DNA of 64,000 nt from Serratia proteamaculans (GTDB lineage: Bacteria; Pseudomonadota; Gammaproteobacteria; Enterobacterales; Enterobacteriaceae): assembly GCF_008830365.1 (NCBI RefSeq), contig NZ_WBKI01000009.1, positions 62,001 through 126,000 of the forward strand, written 5' to 3'. The stretch's first letter is position 1. Every line of letters begins with the position of its first letter. Made by a program: the position numbers and the translations under genes. Under the pieces are notes generated by a model. That model was not told the origin of the DNA. It saw nothing but the letters and a program-made list of their open reading frames with translations, and did not search any database. Shown one piece after another: positions 28,209-37,377 of this stretch.

Positions 28209-28586
28209 ATGAAAGGCAGCTTGGCGCGTACCGCCATAATGGCGGGGAGCATAATGGTTACGGGGGCAGTTATGGCCAGCAGTTTGGTTCTTCCTACCGC
28301 ACGGTCACTGGCGGGGCAATGGCAAGTCGCTGATGCGCAACAACAGTGCCAGATCGAGTTTTTGGCCAGTGAACAGAGTGCCACTAACGGCTTTCAACTG
28401 GTGGATCGGCAGAATTGTCTGAAGAAGGTGTTAACGGCTGAAGTGGTCGGCTGGCGTCCGGCGCCGGATGGCATCGCTCTGCTACAGGCGGACGGCAGCA
28501 CGCTGGTGTTCTTTTCGCGCGACGGGGATATTTATCGGAACCAGCCAGGTGCGGGTGACGGCCTGACGCTGAAGGCGTTGGTGTAA
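28209..28586 (+). CDS. inh: Periplasmic metalloprotease inhibitor (Inh, I38 family)
   Basis: A 125-residue preprotein. The signal peptide ends after VMA23, so the mature chain starts SSLVLPTARSL; in this family the Ser-Ser-Leu N-terminus is inserted into the protease active-site cleft. Cys47 and Cys70 fit the single disulfide of the beta-barrel, and LAGQWQVADAQQQC is the conserved entry strand. AGGAG lies just before the ATG. The inhibitor protects the producing cell from prematurely active serralysin in the periplasm. It is directly downstream of its target, as in Serratia, Dickeya and Pseudomonas protease loci. Confidence 0.95.
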   Translation: MKGSLARTAIMAGSIMVTGAVMASSLVLPTARSLAGQWQVADAQQQCQIEFLASEQSATNGFQLVDRQNCLKKVLTAEVVGWRPAPDGIALLQADGSTLVFFSRDGDIYRNQPGAGDGLTLKALV

Positions 28587-28591
28587 TCATA

Positions 28592-28614
28592 GCGGGTTCG
28601 GCAGCCGAACCCGC
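28592..28614. terminator. Hairpin between convergent inh and yhhN
   Basis: GCGGGTTCGG and CCGAACCCGC form a 10-bp perfect stem with loop CAG in the 37-base gap between the two stop codons. No T-run on either strand; probably a bidirectional end. Confidence 0.6.
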
Positions 28615-28623
28615 CCTGAGAAA

Positions 28624-29250
28624 TTACAGGTAAAGCGAACGTACAATCAGGAAATGGCCGGAGAAGTAGCAGAATGCCACCAGCGCATCGGCTGCGCGGA
28701 AGGTAAAGCGATAGCGATTCAGCAGCCACACCACGTTGGCCAGCAACAGCAGTGAGGTCCCCGCCAGCAGCGAGAAACCGAAATCGGTGCTGCGCATGAA
28801 GTACTGTTCCCCCGCCAGCCACACCATCAGCAGCGTCATTGCTACCAGGGTGGCAATCGGCCAGCGCATCTCTTCCAGCCGGGTCCAGATAGTCGCCAGC
28901 AACAGCACACCAATCACCAGCAGCGCCAATGGCAGCGGCCAAAACAGGCTGAAGGTCATCTGACTGGCGAAACTCAGGGTATACAGCAGATTCGACAGGA
29001 AAAATGCGCCGATGGCGTACAGCACGCGTTCGCGCGGCAGCAGTAACAGTGCGTCGGCGATCAGCGTCGCCAACAGGCCGAGGACAATCAGATAGCCCGC
29101 TGGGCCGAGCACCGGCGCTTGCCAGGCCAGTAATAACAGCAGCAGCAGGGTAACCGGTTTAAATACCCAACGCTGCCAACGTGGCCCACGGTAGGAGGCG
29201 TCAACGAACAACCAACCGGAAAAGAATACGGCAAGGAACGGCCAACTCAT
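28624..29250 (-). CDS. yhhN: Lysoplasmalogenase-family membrane protein YhhN
   Basis: A 208-residue inner-membrane protein of the YhhN/TMEM86 family with about 8 short helices. Animal TMEM86B hydrolyses the vinyl-ether bond of lysoplasmalogens, and bacterial members may act on related lysolipids, but the E. coli role is not firmly known. In E. coli yhhN is beside zntA; here serralysin and its inhibitor sit between. It is divergent from yhhM. Confidence 0.9.
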   Translation of the reverse strand: MSWPFLAVFFSGWLFVDASYRGPRWQRWVFKPVTLLLLLLLAWQAPVLGPAGYLIVLGLLATLIADALLLLPRERVLYAIGAFFLSNLLYTLSFASQMTFSLFWPLPLALLVIGVLLLATIWTRLEEMRWPIATLVAMTLLMVWLAGEQYFMRSTDFGFSLLAGTSLLLLANVVWLLNRYRFTFRAADALVAFCYFSGHFLIVRSLYL

Positions 29251-29410
29251 ATGTCTTCCTTATTCATTATGGGAGCCACAGCCTCCGGCTCCAAATTGTC
29301 ACCAGTGTCACTTCCTGATTGCAGTGTAGGCAGCACGCCTGTAATCGACAACGCTTTCTTGAGAATGCTATGTTTACGCCGATTTAACCGCGAAGGGAAT
29401 GGGAATCAAG

Positions 29411-29767
29411 ATGAGTAAGCCACCGCTGTTTTTTGTCGCCGTGATTGCGTTGATCGCCGTACTGGCGACGCATCGCTATTTCAACCAGCGCCGTTCGGAG
29501 GCGGAAAATGACCGCGCGCCGGTACGCAGCTTGCAGGTTACGGTGAGCGATAAGCGTGAGTTCCCTGCTTCAAATAACCGTTCACGCCAGCGCGAACATA
29601 TCGTCAATGAAGCGATGCGGTATGAAGTGGTGTTCCACCCGCAGCGCGGGGGAGAGGACATTACCCTGCGGCTGAAACAGCAGCAATACGGCCCTATAGA
29701 GAAAGGTGCGCAGGGCATGCTGCTCGTGCAGGGCACACGCTTTGTCTCTTTTACCGCTCAGCCGTAG
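29411..29767 (+). CDS. yhhM: DUF2500 domain-containing protein YhhM
   Basis: A 118-residue protein with one N-terminal membrane helix (FFVAVIALIAVLATHRYF) and a small soluble domain on the periplasmic side, ending GTRFVSFTAQP. It belongs to the DUF2500 family, function unknown. I use ATG 29411 (MSKPP), matching the E. coli start; the ATG at 29399 would add four residues. It lies in the E. coli order yhhN-yhhM-yhhL-rsmD. Confidence 0.9.
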   Translation: MSKPPLFFVAVIALIAVLATHRYFNQRRSEAENDRAPVRSLQVTVSDKREFPASNNRSRQREHIVNEAMRYEVVFHPQRGGEDITLRLKQQQYGPIEKGAQGMLLVQGTRFVSFTAQP

Positions 29768-29794
29768 GGCACCCGATCCCGCGCCCGCGTGGTG

Positions 29795-30067
29795 TTATTT
29801 TCTTTTGAGCGGCGGCTGTTTTTTCTGCCAGGCCAGCAGTTCGAAAACGCCAAAGATGAAGATCTTGGCTTCCTGCCAGTAGCTTATCGGCTGATCTTTA
29901 GGCTGCGTCGACTTCAGCAACACCAACTGCAGCCCGTGCATCACCACCATAAAGAACAGCGCCACGTCGATGAAGTACTTCAGCGGCTTGGGAAAAGGGT
30001 GAAACAGATTGGAGAGCAGAAAGCCCCATACGCACAGCATCAGCAAGCGACCCAGATTAATCAGCAT
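29795..30067 (-). CDS. yhhL: DUF1145 family membrane protein YhhL
   Basis: A 90-residue protein with two or three membrane segments (LGRLLMLCVWGFLLSN and YFIDVALFFMVVMHGLQLV) and a basic C-terminus (KKQPPLKRK). Orthologue of E. coli YhhL, unknown function. ATG 30067 is 11 bases inside the rsmD 3' end, so it is translationally coupled to rsmD. The longer in-frame extension lies wholly inside rsmD and is not used. Confidence 0.9.
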   Translation of the reverse strand: MLINLGRLLMLCVWGFLLSNLFHPFPKPLKYFIDVALFFMVVMHGLQLVLLKSTQPKDQPISYWQEAKIFIFGVFELLAWQKKQPPLKRK

Positions 30068-30677
30068 TGTCGGTTTTCTCTTGAGAACGAATATAAAGAC
30101 GGTAAGCCACCTGACCGGCCACTTTTTCACGGTGTAGCTGCCAGTTGGCCGGGACGTCCGTGGCGGCACTTTCGGCTTCGGCCTCTACATAGATCCAGGC
30201 CTCATCGGCCAGCCAGCCCTGTTGTTCCAGCAGCGTGACGGTTTCCGCCAGCAGCCCTTTGCGAAAAGGCGGATCGAGAAACACGACGTCAAACGGCTGA
30301 GCTTTGCCCGCCAGCCAGCTTAACGCGTTGGTATTGACCACAATGCCTTTCCCTTGCAGCAACGCCAGATTTTTCTCCAGCTGTTGTGCCACCGGGCGTT
30401 CAAACTCCAACAGCGTGACGTTGCCGGCATAGCGTGACAGCGCTTCCAGGCCGAGTGCGCCGCTACCGGCGAAACAGTCCAGACAGCGCGCGCCCTGGAT
30501 CACCGGTGCCAGCCAGTTAAACAGGGTTTCACGGACGCGGTCGGTGGTCGGACGCAGCCCTGGGCTATTCGGTACCGGCAGTTTTCGTCCACGCCATTGG
30601 CCGCCGATAATGCGGATCTGCCCGGCCGCAGCCTGAGGCGGTTTTTTGGCCGACGCCCGGGGCGATATTCTTGTCAT
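30057..30677 (-). CDS. rsmD: 16S rRNA (guanine(966)-N(2))-methyltransferase RsmD
   Basis: A 206-residue SAM-dependent methyltransferase that modifies G966 of 16S rRNA in the assembled 30S subunit. Motif I is LDCFAGSGALGLEALSR and the catalytic motif IV is FLDPPFRKG, a variant of the (D/N)PPY signature. The basic N-terminus (MTRISPRASAKKPPQ) is typical. It is divergent from ftsY, as in E. coli, with a 223-base promoter region containing no other gene. Confidence 0.96.
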   Translation of the reverse strand: MTRISPRASAKKPPQAAAGQIRIIGGQWRGRKLPVPNSPGLRPTTDRVRETLFNWLAPVIQGARCLDCFAGSGALGLEALSRYAGNVTLLEFERPVAQQLEKNLALLQGKGIVVNTNALSWLAGKAQPFDVVFLDPPFRKGLLAETVTLLEQQGWLADEAWIYVEAEAESAATDVPANWQLHREKVAGQVAYRLYIRSQEKTDNAD

Positions 30678-30900
30678 AGATTTGCTTTATTTCTTTCTGG
30701 GGCGGTGAAGGCCGCACAAGTTAACGAAAAGTTGCCTCTATTCTACCGGTGAGACGCGCCGGGGGAAACGGTAAAACTTTGTTGCCTGATTTCACAGCGG
30801 AAAGCATACCGGATGCGTGTTGCTGCGCGAGGGAAAGTGATAGACTCGGCGGAATAATTGTCAGTATAAGCAAGCCTTCGGTACGGAGTAGAGTCATAAC

Positions 30901-32466
30901 ATGGCAAAAGATAAGAAACGCGGGTTTTTCTCCTGGCTGGGCTTCGGCCAGAAAGAAGAAGAGCAACAGCAACCTGAAACGTCGGTAGAACCGGCGGAAA
31001 ATCAGGCCGTGGAGACACCGGCTGAACCGGTTGCTCCCAAGCTGGATGACCAGCTTCCCGCCCAGGAATCTGAACCTGCCGCCTCCGTAGAGACCCCTGG
31101 CGAATGGGACGGCAGCCTGACCGGCGAACATATCGCCGAAAGCGTGCCGGTGGTTACCGAGCACCCTACAGCGGCAGAAACGCTGGCGGAAGAGATTGTT
31201 ATCCTTACCGAACAGGTGGCGGCAGAGCAACAACCTGCGGTAGTAGAGGAGATCGCCGAGGTTGAGCCTGAACCGGTTGTTGTGGTTGAACCGGAAGTGA
31301 TTGAGCCTGAACCTGAGGTGCTGACGCCAGAGCCGGTTATCGAGGTTGAGCCAGAACCGGTTGCTGTGATTGAACCGGAAGTGGTCGAGCCTGAACCTGA
31401 GGTGATTGCGCCAGAGCCAGAGCTTCTGCCGGCCAGCGTGGCGCTGGAGCCGATTATCATCGCCCCGGCCATTATTGAAGAGATTGAAGAACAGCAACCT
31501 GAGCTGCTGGCCCCTGCGGTGACTCAGGAACAGGAACGTCCGACCAAAGAAGGCTTCTTTGCCCGCCTGAAGCGCAGCCTGGTGAAAACCAAGCAGAATC
31601 TGGGTTCCGGTTTTATCGGTCTGTTTCGTGGCAAGAAAATCGATGACGATCTGTTTGAAGAACTGGAAGAACAGCTGCTGATTGCCGACGTCGGCGTAGA
31701 AACCACGCGTAAAATCATTACCTCCCTGACCCAACACGCCAGCCGCAAGCAGTTGAAAGATGCTGAGGCGTTGTACGGCAAGCTGAAGGAGGAAATGTCT
31801 GAAATTCTGACTAAAGTTGAACAGCCGCTGGATGTTAGTGGTAAAACCCCGTATGTCATTCTGATGGTTGGGGTGAACGGCGTGGGTAAAACCACCACCA
31901 TCGGTAAGCTGGCCCGCCAGTTCCAGGCGGAAGGCAAATCGGTGATGCTGGCAGCGGGGGATACCTTCCGTGCGGCAGCGGTGGAGCAGTTACAGGTGTG
32001 GGGCGAACGTAACCGTATTCCGGTAATCGCGCAGCAAACTGGCGCAGACTCCGCCTCGGTGATTTTCGATGCCGTACAGGCCGCCAAGGCGCGCGGTATC
32101 GACGTACTGCTGGCCGATACGGCAGGGCGTCTGCAGAACAAGGCGCACCTGATGGAAGAGCTGAAGAAGATCGTCCGCGTTATGAAAAAACTGGACGACC
32201 AGGCCCCCCATGAGGTTATGCTGACTCTTGATGCCAGCACCGGACAAAATGCGGTCAGCCAGGCGAAATTATTTAATGAAGCCGTAGGCTTAACCGGTAT
32301 CACACTGACTAAACTGGACGGTACCGCCAAGGGCGGGGTGATCTTTGCCATTGCCGATCAGTTCGCTATCCCGATTCGCTATATCGGCGTTGGGGAAGGC
32401 ATCGAAGATTTGCGGCCGTTTAAGGCTGACGATTTTATTGAGGCACTTTTTGCCCGAGAGGATTAA
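30901..32466 (+). CDS. ftsY: Signal recognition particle receptor FtsY
   Basis: SRP receptor GTPase that docks ribosome-nascent chains at the membrane; 521 residues. The N-terminal MAKDKKRGFFSWLGF is the lipid-binding start. An acidic A domain (about residues 20-215) follows, very rich in Glu, Pro and Val and containing two 28-residue repeats. The NG domain begins near residue 220: GTPase motifs GVNGVGKTTTIGKLA (about 323-337), DTFRAAA, DTAGR and TKLDGTAKGG. The gene heads ftsYEX, with 5 bases to ftsE. E. coli FtsY has 497 residues; the repeats account for the extra length. Confidence 0.98.
   Translation: MAKDKKRGFFSWLGFGQKEEEQQQPETSVEPAENQAVETPAEPVAPKLDDQLPAQESEPAASVETPGEWDGSLTGEHIAESVPVVTEHPTAAETLAEEIVILTEQVAAEQQPAVVEEIAEVEPEPVVVVEPEVIEPEPEVLTPEPVIEVEPEPVAVIEPEVVEPEPEVIAPEPELLPASVALEPIIIAPAIIEEIEEQQPELLAPAVTQEQERPTKEGFFARLKRSLVKTKQNLGSGFIGLFRGKKIDDDLFEELEEQLLIADVGVETTRKIITSLTQHASRKQLKDAEALYGKLKEEMSEILTKVEQPLDVSGKTPYVILMVGVNGVGKTTTIGKLARQFQAEGKSVMLAAGDTFRAAAVEQLQVWGERNRIPVIAQQTGADSASVIFDAVQAAKARGIDVLLADTAGRLQNKAHLMEELKKIVRVMKKLDDQAPHEVMLTLDASTGQNAVSQAKLFNEAVGLTGITLTKLDGTAKGGVIFAIADQFAIPIRYIGVGEGIEDLRPFKADDFIEALFARED
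31258..31425 (+). repeat. Two tandem 84-bp (28-aa) repeats in the ftsY acidic domain
   Basis: Unit 1 is 31258-31341 and unit 2 is 31342-31425. Both read EVEPEPV-V-VEPEV-EPEPEV--PEP with five or six residue differences. The exact 84-base period with in-phase codons indicates a tandem duplication in the A domain. Confidence 0.9.
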
Positions 32467-32471
32467 TACGG

Positions 32472-33143
32472 ATGATTCGCTTTGAACAGGTCAGTAAAGC
32501 TTATCTGGGCGGACGGCAGGCACTGCAGGGGGTAGATTTCCATCTGCGCCCGGCAGAGATGGCGTTTCTGACCGGCCATTCCGGCGCGGGTAAAAGTACC
32601 CTGCTGAAACTGATTTGTGGCATTGAACGGCCGAGCGCCGGCCATATCTGGTTTGGTGGTCACGACATCAGTCGCCTGAGAAACAGTGAGGTGCCGTTCC
32701 TGCGTCGTCAGATCGGCATGATTTTCCAGGATCACCATCTGCTGCTGGATCGTACGGTGTATGACAACGTGGCGATGCCGCTGATTATCGCCGGTGCCAG
32801 TACCGAAGACATCCGCCGTCGCGTTTCTGCTGCGCTGGACAAGGTCGGGCTGCTGGATAAGGCGAAAAACTTCCCGATCCAGCTTTCTGGTGGTGAGCAA
32901 CAGCGTGTGGGCATTGCCCGTGCGGTGGTGAACAAACCGGCGGTGCTGCTGGCGGATGAGCCAACCGGTAACCTGGATGATGCGCTGTCGGAAGGCATTC
33001 TGCGCCTGTTTGAAGAATTTAACCGTGTTGGTGTGACCGTGCTGATGGCCACCCATGACACCGGGCTGATTGCCCGTCGCAATTACCGCACTCTGCGCCT
33101 GAGCCAGGGTCGTATGGCTGGAGGAGCGCATCATGGCGAATAA
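32472..33143 (+). CDS. ftsE: Cell division ATP-binding protein FtsE
   Basis: ATPase of the FtsEX complex that activates septal amidases through EnvC; 223 residues. Walker A is GHSGAGKST (about residues 36-44), the ABC signature [14 protein letters not shown], and Walker [14 protein letters not shown]. The product is an ABC ATPase of the MacB/LolD-like group. It starts 5 bases after ftsY and overlaps ftsX by 11 bases. Confidence 0.97.
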   Translation: MIRFEQVSKAYLGGRQALQGVDFHLRPAEMAFLTGHSGAGKSTLLKLICGIERPSAGHIWFGGHDISRLRNSEVPFLRRQIGMIFQDHHLLLDRTVYDNVAMPLIIAGASTEDIRRRVSAALDKVGLLDKAKNFPIQLSGGEQQRVGIARAVVNKPAVLLADEPTGNLDDALSEGILRLFEEFNRVGVTVLMATHDTGLIARRNYRTLRLSQGRMAGGAHHGE

Positions 33144-34086
33144 CGCAAAAACCGCCAAGAGCAAAGCGCTGCGCGGTGGCTGGCGTGAACAATGGCGTTA
33201 CGCCTGGATGAACGCCATCAAGGATATGCTGCGCCAACCCTTGGCAACGCTGCTGACGGTAATGGTGATTGCCATCTCCCTGACACTGCCGAGCGTATGT
33301 TACATCGTCTGGAAAAACGTCAGTACCGCCGCGACCCAATGGTACCCAACGCCGCAGTTGACGGTTTATCTGGATAAATCCCTCGATGACGACGCGGCGG
33401 TGAAAGTGCTCGACGCCATCAAGGCGGAAGCCGGCGTAGAGAAAGTGAATTACCTGTCGCGTGAAGAGGCCCGGGGCGAATTCCGCAACTGGTCCGGCTT
33501 TGGCGGCGCACTGGACATGCTGGAAGAGAACCCGTTACCGGCGGTCGCCATTATCACGCCAAAAATGAGTTTCCAAAGTTCCGACACCCTCAACACCCTG
33601 CGCGATCGCGTGGCAGCGGTACAGGGTGTGGATGAGGTAAGGATGGATGACAGCTGGTTTGCCCGCCTGGCGGCGCTGACTGGACTGGTGGGCCAGGTGG
33701 CTGCGATGATCGGCGTGCTGATGATTGTGGCGGTGTTCCTGGTGATTGGCAACAGCGTGCGGCTGAGCATCTTCAGCCGTCGTGACACCATCAACGTGAT
33801 GAAGCTGATCGGTGCGACCGACGGCTTTATCCTGCGGCCGTTCCTGAACGGCGGGGCTATGCTGGGTTTCTTTGGCGCATTGCTGTCGTTGCTGTTATCC
33901 GGCGGGATGGTGTGGCGTCTGGAGTCGGTGGTCACCGGCGTGGCCAAGGTCTTTGGCACCACCTTTACTCTGCATGGGTTGGGTTGGGATGAAGCGCTGT
34001 TACTGCTGATTGTCTCCGCGATGATCGGCTGGATCGCCGCCTGGCTGGCGACGGTGCAACATTTACGTCGATTTACACCACAATAA
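33133..34086 (+). CDS. ftsX: Cell division protein FtsX
   Basis: Membrane partner of FtsE, 317 residues with four membrane helices and a large periplasmic loop between the first two that binds EnvC. Conserved stretches include [16 protein letters not shown] (first helix), [19 protein letters not shown] in the loop, and [21 protein letters not shown]. coli FtsX is about 35 residues longer at a variable basic N-terminus; here it is a short basic tail ([16 protein letters not shown]). The start overlaps ftsE. Confidence 0.97.
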   Translation: MANNAKTAKSKALRGGWREQWRYAWMNAIKDMLRQPLATLLTVMVIAISLTLPSVCYIVWKNVSTAATQWYPTPQLTVYLDKSLDDDAAVKVLDAIKAEAGVEKVNYLSREEARGEFRNWSGFGGALDMLEENPLPAVAIITPKMSFQSSDTLNTLRDRVAAVQGVDEVRMDDSWFARLAALTGLVGQVAAMIGVLMIVAVFLVIGNSVRLSIFSRRDTINVMKLIGATDGFILRPFLNGGAMLGFFGALLSLLLSGGMVWRLESVVTGVAKVFGTTFTLHGLGWDEALLLLIVSAMIGWIAAWLATVQHLRRFTPQ

Positions 34087-34402
34087 AGTTTTTTTGGTAT
34101 ACTCTTCTTCTGCTGCTCCGAGCGTGTTGCGGGAGAAGAGTTACCGGCACCAACCCAAGCACCACCCAGTCTCTTCTTTGCGCACAAATTCCCTATCGGC
34201 CTGAGTCTTCGTCACGTATTGTCATGCACAATGTGATCGAAAAACTGTGAACTAATAGGGCGGAACACGGTCAAAATCTGCAGCAAAATGTTATGGTGCC
34301 CGGCGTGTGGACCGCTTTTGCAATAGCAACTGCCGTAGAATCAATCATTTCCCCGCCGTGATAATCACCTGCATGACCTGTTTTTTTCAAGAGAGGGTTT
34401 GA
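34087..34402 (+). promoter_or_regulatory. rpoH promoter region with candidate sigma-E site
   Basis: A 316-base control region before rpoH. The best site is TGAACT (34248-34253), 16 bases, then GTCAAA (34270-34275), which fits the extracytoplasmic sigma-E pattern (GGAACTT, 15-16 bases, GTC-AA). In E. coli rpoH has several sigma-70 promoters and one sigma-E promoter that maintains it at extreme heat. A T7 run and GGTATACT just after ftsX (34089-34103) could serve as another promoter element. AGAGAGGG before the ATG is the ribosome site. Confidence 0.6.
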
Positions 34403-35260
34403 ATGACCAAAGAAATGCAAACTTTAGCTTTAGTGCCCCTGGGCAGTTTGGAAGCCTATGTTCGGGCCGCCAACACCTATCCGATGCTGACAGCAGAGGA
34501 AGAGCGGGAGCTGGCTGAACGGCTGCATTATCAGGGCGATCTGGAAGCCGCTAAGCAGCTCATCCTGTCTCACCTGCGCTTTGTCGCTCATATTGCCCGG
34601 AATTACTCTGGTTACGGCCTGCCGCAGGCGGACCTGATCCAGGAAGGTAATATCGGCCTGATGAAAGCGGTTCGCCGCTTCAACCCAGAGGTTGGGGTGC
34701 GTCTGGTTTCCTTTGCGGTGCACTGGATCAAGGCAGAAATTCACGAGTACGTACTGCGCAACTGGCGTATCGTTAAAGTTGCTACCACCAAGGCACAGCG
34801 CAAGCTGTTCTTTAACCTGCGTAAAACCAAGCAGCGTCTGGGCTGGTTTAATCAGGACGAAGTGGAACTGGTGGCCCGTGAATTGGGCGTGACCAGCAAG
34901 GACGTGCGCGAGATGGAGTCCCGTATGGCGGCACAGGATATGACTTTCGATCCAACGCCGGACGACGACGCCCGTGAAGGCCAGTCGATGGCACCAGTGC
35001 TGTACCTGCAGGATAAAAGCTCTGATTTTGCCGAAGGTATCGAAGAAGATAACTGGGAAAGCAACGCCGCAGACAAACTGGCCTATGCGATGGAAGGCCT
35101 GGACGAGCGTAGCCAGCACATCATTCGTGCCCGTTGGCTGGACGACGACAATAAGTCCACGCTGCAAGAGCTGGCCGATCAGTACGGTGTTTCTGCTGAG
35201 CGTGTACGCCAGCTAGAAAAGAACGCCATGAAGAAACTGAAAATGGCGATCGAAGCCTAA
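34403..35260 (+). CDS. rpoH: RNA polymerase heat-shock sigma factor RpoH (sigma-32)
   Basis: Alternative sigma factor directing transcription of heat-shock genes; 285 residues. Region 2 contains [21 protein letters not shown] and the -10 recognition segment [24 protein letters not shown]. The RpoH box [10 protein letters not shown], unique to this sigma type and linked to DnaK/FtsH-controlled stability, lies at about residues 132-141. Region 4 ends with the helix-turn-helix [20 protein letters not shown]. The 5' coding part is expected to fold as the RNA thermosensor known in E. coli. It ends at a strong terminator. Confidence 0.98.
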   Translation: MTKEMQTLALVPLGSLEAYVRAANTYPMLTAEEERELAERLHYQGDLEAAKQLILSHLRFVAHIARNYSGYGLPQADLIQEGNIGLMKAVRRFNPEVGVRLVSFAVHWIKAEIHEYVLRNWRIVKVATTKAQRKLFFNLRKTKQRLGWFNQDEVELVARELGVTSKDVREMESRMAAQDMTFDPTPDDDAREGQSMAPVLYLQDKSSDFAEGIEEDNWESNAADKLAYAMEGLDERSQHIIRARWLDDDNKSTLQELADQYGVSAERVRQLEKNAMKKLKMAIEA

Positions 35261-35275
35261 TCCCGCGTAAGCGTT

Positions 35276-35302
35276 AAAAAGCCCGGCTAGCCGGGCTTTT
35301 TT
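35276..35302 (+). terminator. Intrinsic terminator of rpoH
   Basis: GCCCGG-CTAG-CCGGGC flanked by an A-run and followed by TTTTTT. The symmetrical A/T flanks let it work on both strands, so it can also end the 35320 gene coming the other way. Confidence 0.95.
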
Positions 35303-35319
35303 GTGCCTGAAATTCGGCG

Positions 35320-37377
35320 TTATGGCGCAACGGCGGCGAAGTCCGGTGCCGGGCAGCTATAGCCAAACTTGTTGGCCCAAGGGTAACGAGTCCCTGTGTT
35401 GATATAGCGCTGGTACAATGCCTGACCGGTTTTTGCATCACGTTTAATCACCCAACTGGCGGCATTACACAGCACGGCAGCATAGGCTTGGCTTTTAGGC
35501 GGCAGCAAATCGGCCGCCTGCTGGGCCAGTGTGACGGCCTGCCAACGATAATGCAGGAAGCGATTATCCTGCGGTGGCAATGCAGCTTTGGCCCGCACGG
35601 CCTCTGCGCTGCTGATCCAACTCTTATGCTTTAGTTCACGGGTATCAAAGGCATCCCCCAGATAGGAATAGCCCGCGTCATAAATCGCGTAATCCGGCGT
35701 CATCTCATAACCGGTGAACGCTAACCCCTGGGTGCGAAGCAGCGTTGCTGCCTGATAATAGGCTTGGGCGCGCGCCAGTTTATCGGTGGTTTTGTCCTGA
35801 GCCGTTTTCAGCTTATCGGCGTACTGTTGCGCCACCTGGCGATAGTTAGGGATGTCAAAATAACCCATGGCCTCTTGAGGACGTCCGGCGCGCATCAGCC
35901 GCCGCGCCAGCAGTTCGCGCAATTGCACTTCCGGCGTGAGGGGCTGGCCGTTGTATTCGTCCGGATTGACCGGTTTCAGCGGTGTGGTCGGCGCTGGCGC
36001 ATGCTTATCGACAAAGCCTTTCAGTTCGTCGACGGTCAGCACCCGTTCGGCCACGTCGGCGACGTCCGCCCAATAAAGCGCTTTGCCGCGATACAGGAAA
36101 TCCATCGCCTGCAGATAGTCACCGCGATCCAACGCCAGGATCGCCTGTTCCCCGGCCACCCGACACTCGGGGACGATAGTTTCCGGCGTAAAGTCTGCAT
36201 TGCGCTGCTCGCCCCAGCTTTCACTGGATGGGAAAGCTGCCGCCGCTTTGGCGTAGTCTGCGGTCGCGGCCTTAACATCACCGTCACGCAGCGCCATCTT
36301 GGCGCGCAGCCACCAGGCCAGACCGCTGTCACCGGCATGCTTCAGCAGGCTGGCCGCCATCGGATATTGTCCGGCGCGGTAAGCCAATGCCGCTAATCGA
36401 TCGCTGCCGCTGAAGCCGCTTTTCACCGAGGCATCCAACAGCGTCAGAATTTGGCTGACGATCTGCGTTGAGCGGCTGCTGGTGCCGTCGGTGTCGGCCA
36501 TTTGCAGATTACTGCTGCGGGCGAACAGTTCGATGGTCACCAGCTGTTGGATCAGCGGATCGGCAATCGCCTGTTTTAGCGCCTCGAAGTGGTCAGGGTT
36601 GACCAGATAACTGGAGACGTACTGCAGCGACAGTCCACCCTCTTGATCGCCCTGCGCCGCCTGCTGCGCATACAGCCGCGCCGCTTGAGTCACGTCATTG
36701 AGCCACAGGTGGATACGTGCCTGCTGCCCCAGGCTGCTCAGCGCCAGCTGATCCGGATCGGCCGTGCCGCTTTTCACTCGCTCAATCACCTGCTGGAAAG
36801 CCGCCAGCGCTTGCTCCAGCTGCGGTTTTGCCGGGTGTTTGGCCGTCGCAGCCGGTTCGCCACTTTCGTTCTCTGGCGTGCCGTGATCGCCCATCAGCAG
36901 TCGGCCGAGTGAGTATTGCGCTCGTAGCCCCCAATCGCCCTGTTCTGCAGCGGGTAGCGCCAATACCTGCTGGAAGTATTCGCCGGCCCGCGGATCCTGG
37001 CCGGCAAAGGCCACTGCGCCCAGTTGGTACAGGCGAGCGGCATCAGACAACCCCTGAGTATTGACCGCATCGGCCTCTTCAACGGTTTTTGCCGCGCGCA
37101 TTTTGCCGATGATGATGGTTTCCGGCGATTGCGGCATGGGTTTCGGCGGCATAGGTGGCGGTGGCGCTTTCCATAACGGCAGCTGTTTATCCACGGCGAC
37201 CAGGCGGCCGGCTTCAAAGGCAAAGTTGCCCTCCGGCATGTACAGCAGCGTGCCATTGCGATCGACCAGCAAACGGTTAGGGAAATCCGGCCCGCAGGCA
37301 TAACTGTTAATCGGCATCGCTAACGCTGAACCGATCAGTGCAGCCAGTGGAAGGGTGCGAGTATTAAGGTGTGACAA
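35320..37377 (-). CDS. Uncharacterised secreted repeat-rich (TPR-like) protein
   Basis: A 685-residue protein I do not recognise as a named gene. It starts at TTG 37377 with AGGAGG five bases upstream; the next Met (MPINSYA) would remove the signal peptide. The signal is cleaved near NSYA, leaving a mature start CGPDFPNRLL; the sequence before the Cys is a poor lipobox. A Pro-rich segment (APPPPMPPKPMPQSP) is followed by a long helical region with Ala-rich repeats such as AARLYQLGAVAFAGQDPRAGEYFQQVLAL and SAAALAYRAGQ-like units, suggesting tetratricopeptide-type scaffolding in the periplasm or outside. It overlaps the DUF3142 gene by 14 bases and should work with it. Confidence 0.8.
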   Translation of the reverse strand: MSHLNTRTLPLAALIGSALAMPINSYACGPDFPNRLLVDRNGTLLYMPEGNFAFEAGRLVAVDKQLPLWKAPPPPMPPKPMPQSPETIIIGKMRAAKTVEEADAVNTQGLSDAARLYQLGAVAFAGQDPRAGEYFQQVLALPAAEQGDWGLRAQYSLGRLLMGDHGTPENESGEPAATAKHPAKPQLEQALAAFQQVIERVKSGTADPDQLALSSLGQQARIHLWLNDVTQAARLYAQQAAQGDQEGGLSLQYVSSYLVNPDHFEALKQAIADPLIQQLVTIELFARSSNLQMADTDGTSSRSTQIVSQILTLLDASVKSGFSGSDRLAALAYRAGQYPMAASLLKHAGDSGLAWWLRAKMALRDGDVKAATADYAKAAAAFPSSESWGEQRNADFTPETIVPECRVAGEQAILALDRGDYLQAMDFLYRGKALYWADVADVAERVLTVDELKGFVDKHAPAPTTPLKPVNPDEYNGQPLTPEVQLRELLARRLMRAGRPQEAMGYFDIPNYRQVAQQYADKLKTAQDKTTDKLARAQAYYQAATLLRTQGLAFTGYEMTPDYAIYDAGYSYLGDAFDTRELKHKSWISSAEAVRAKAALPPQDNRFLHYRWQAVTLAQQAADLLPPKSQAYAAVLCNAASWVIKRDAKTGQALYQRYINTGTRYPWANKFGYSCPAPDFAAVAP

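Noticed and set aside
31002-31472. Ser/Gly/Thr-rich 156-residue open frame opposite ftsY
   Set aside because: Another shadow of the GAA/CCG-rich repeats; low complexity follows from codon bias, not selection.
30721-31737. 338-residue open frame on the minus strand opposite ftsY
   Set aside because: It is the mirror of the repetitive Glu/Pro-coding region of ftsY, gives an Arg/Phe-rich sequence without a fold, and ftsY is certain.
34089-34096. T-run after ftsX as an intrinsic terminator
   Set aside because: No stem precedes the T-run; the preceding bases are the end of ftsX.
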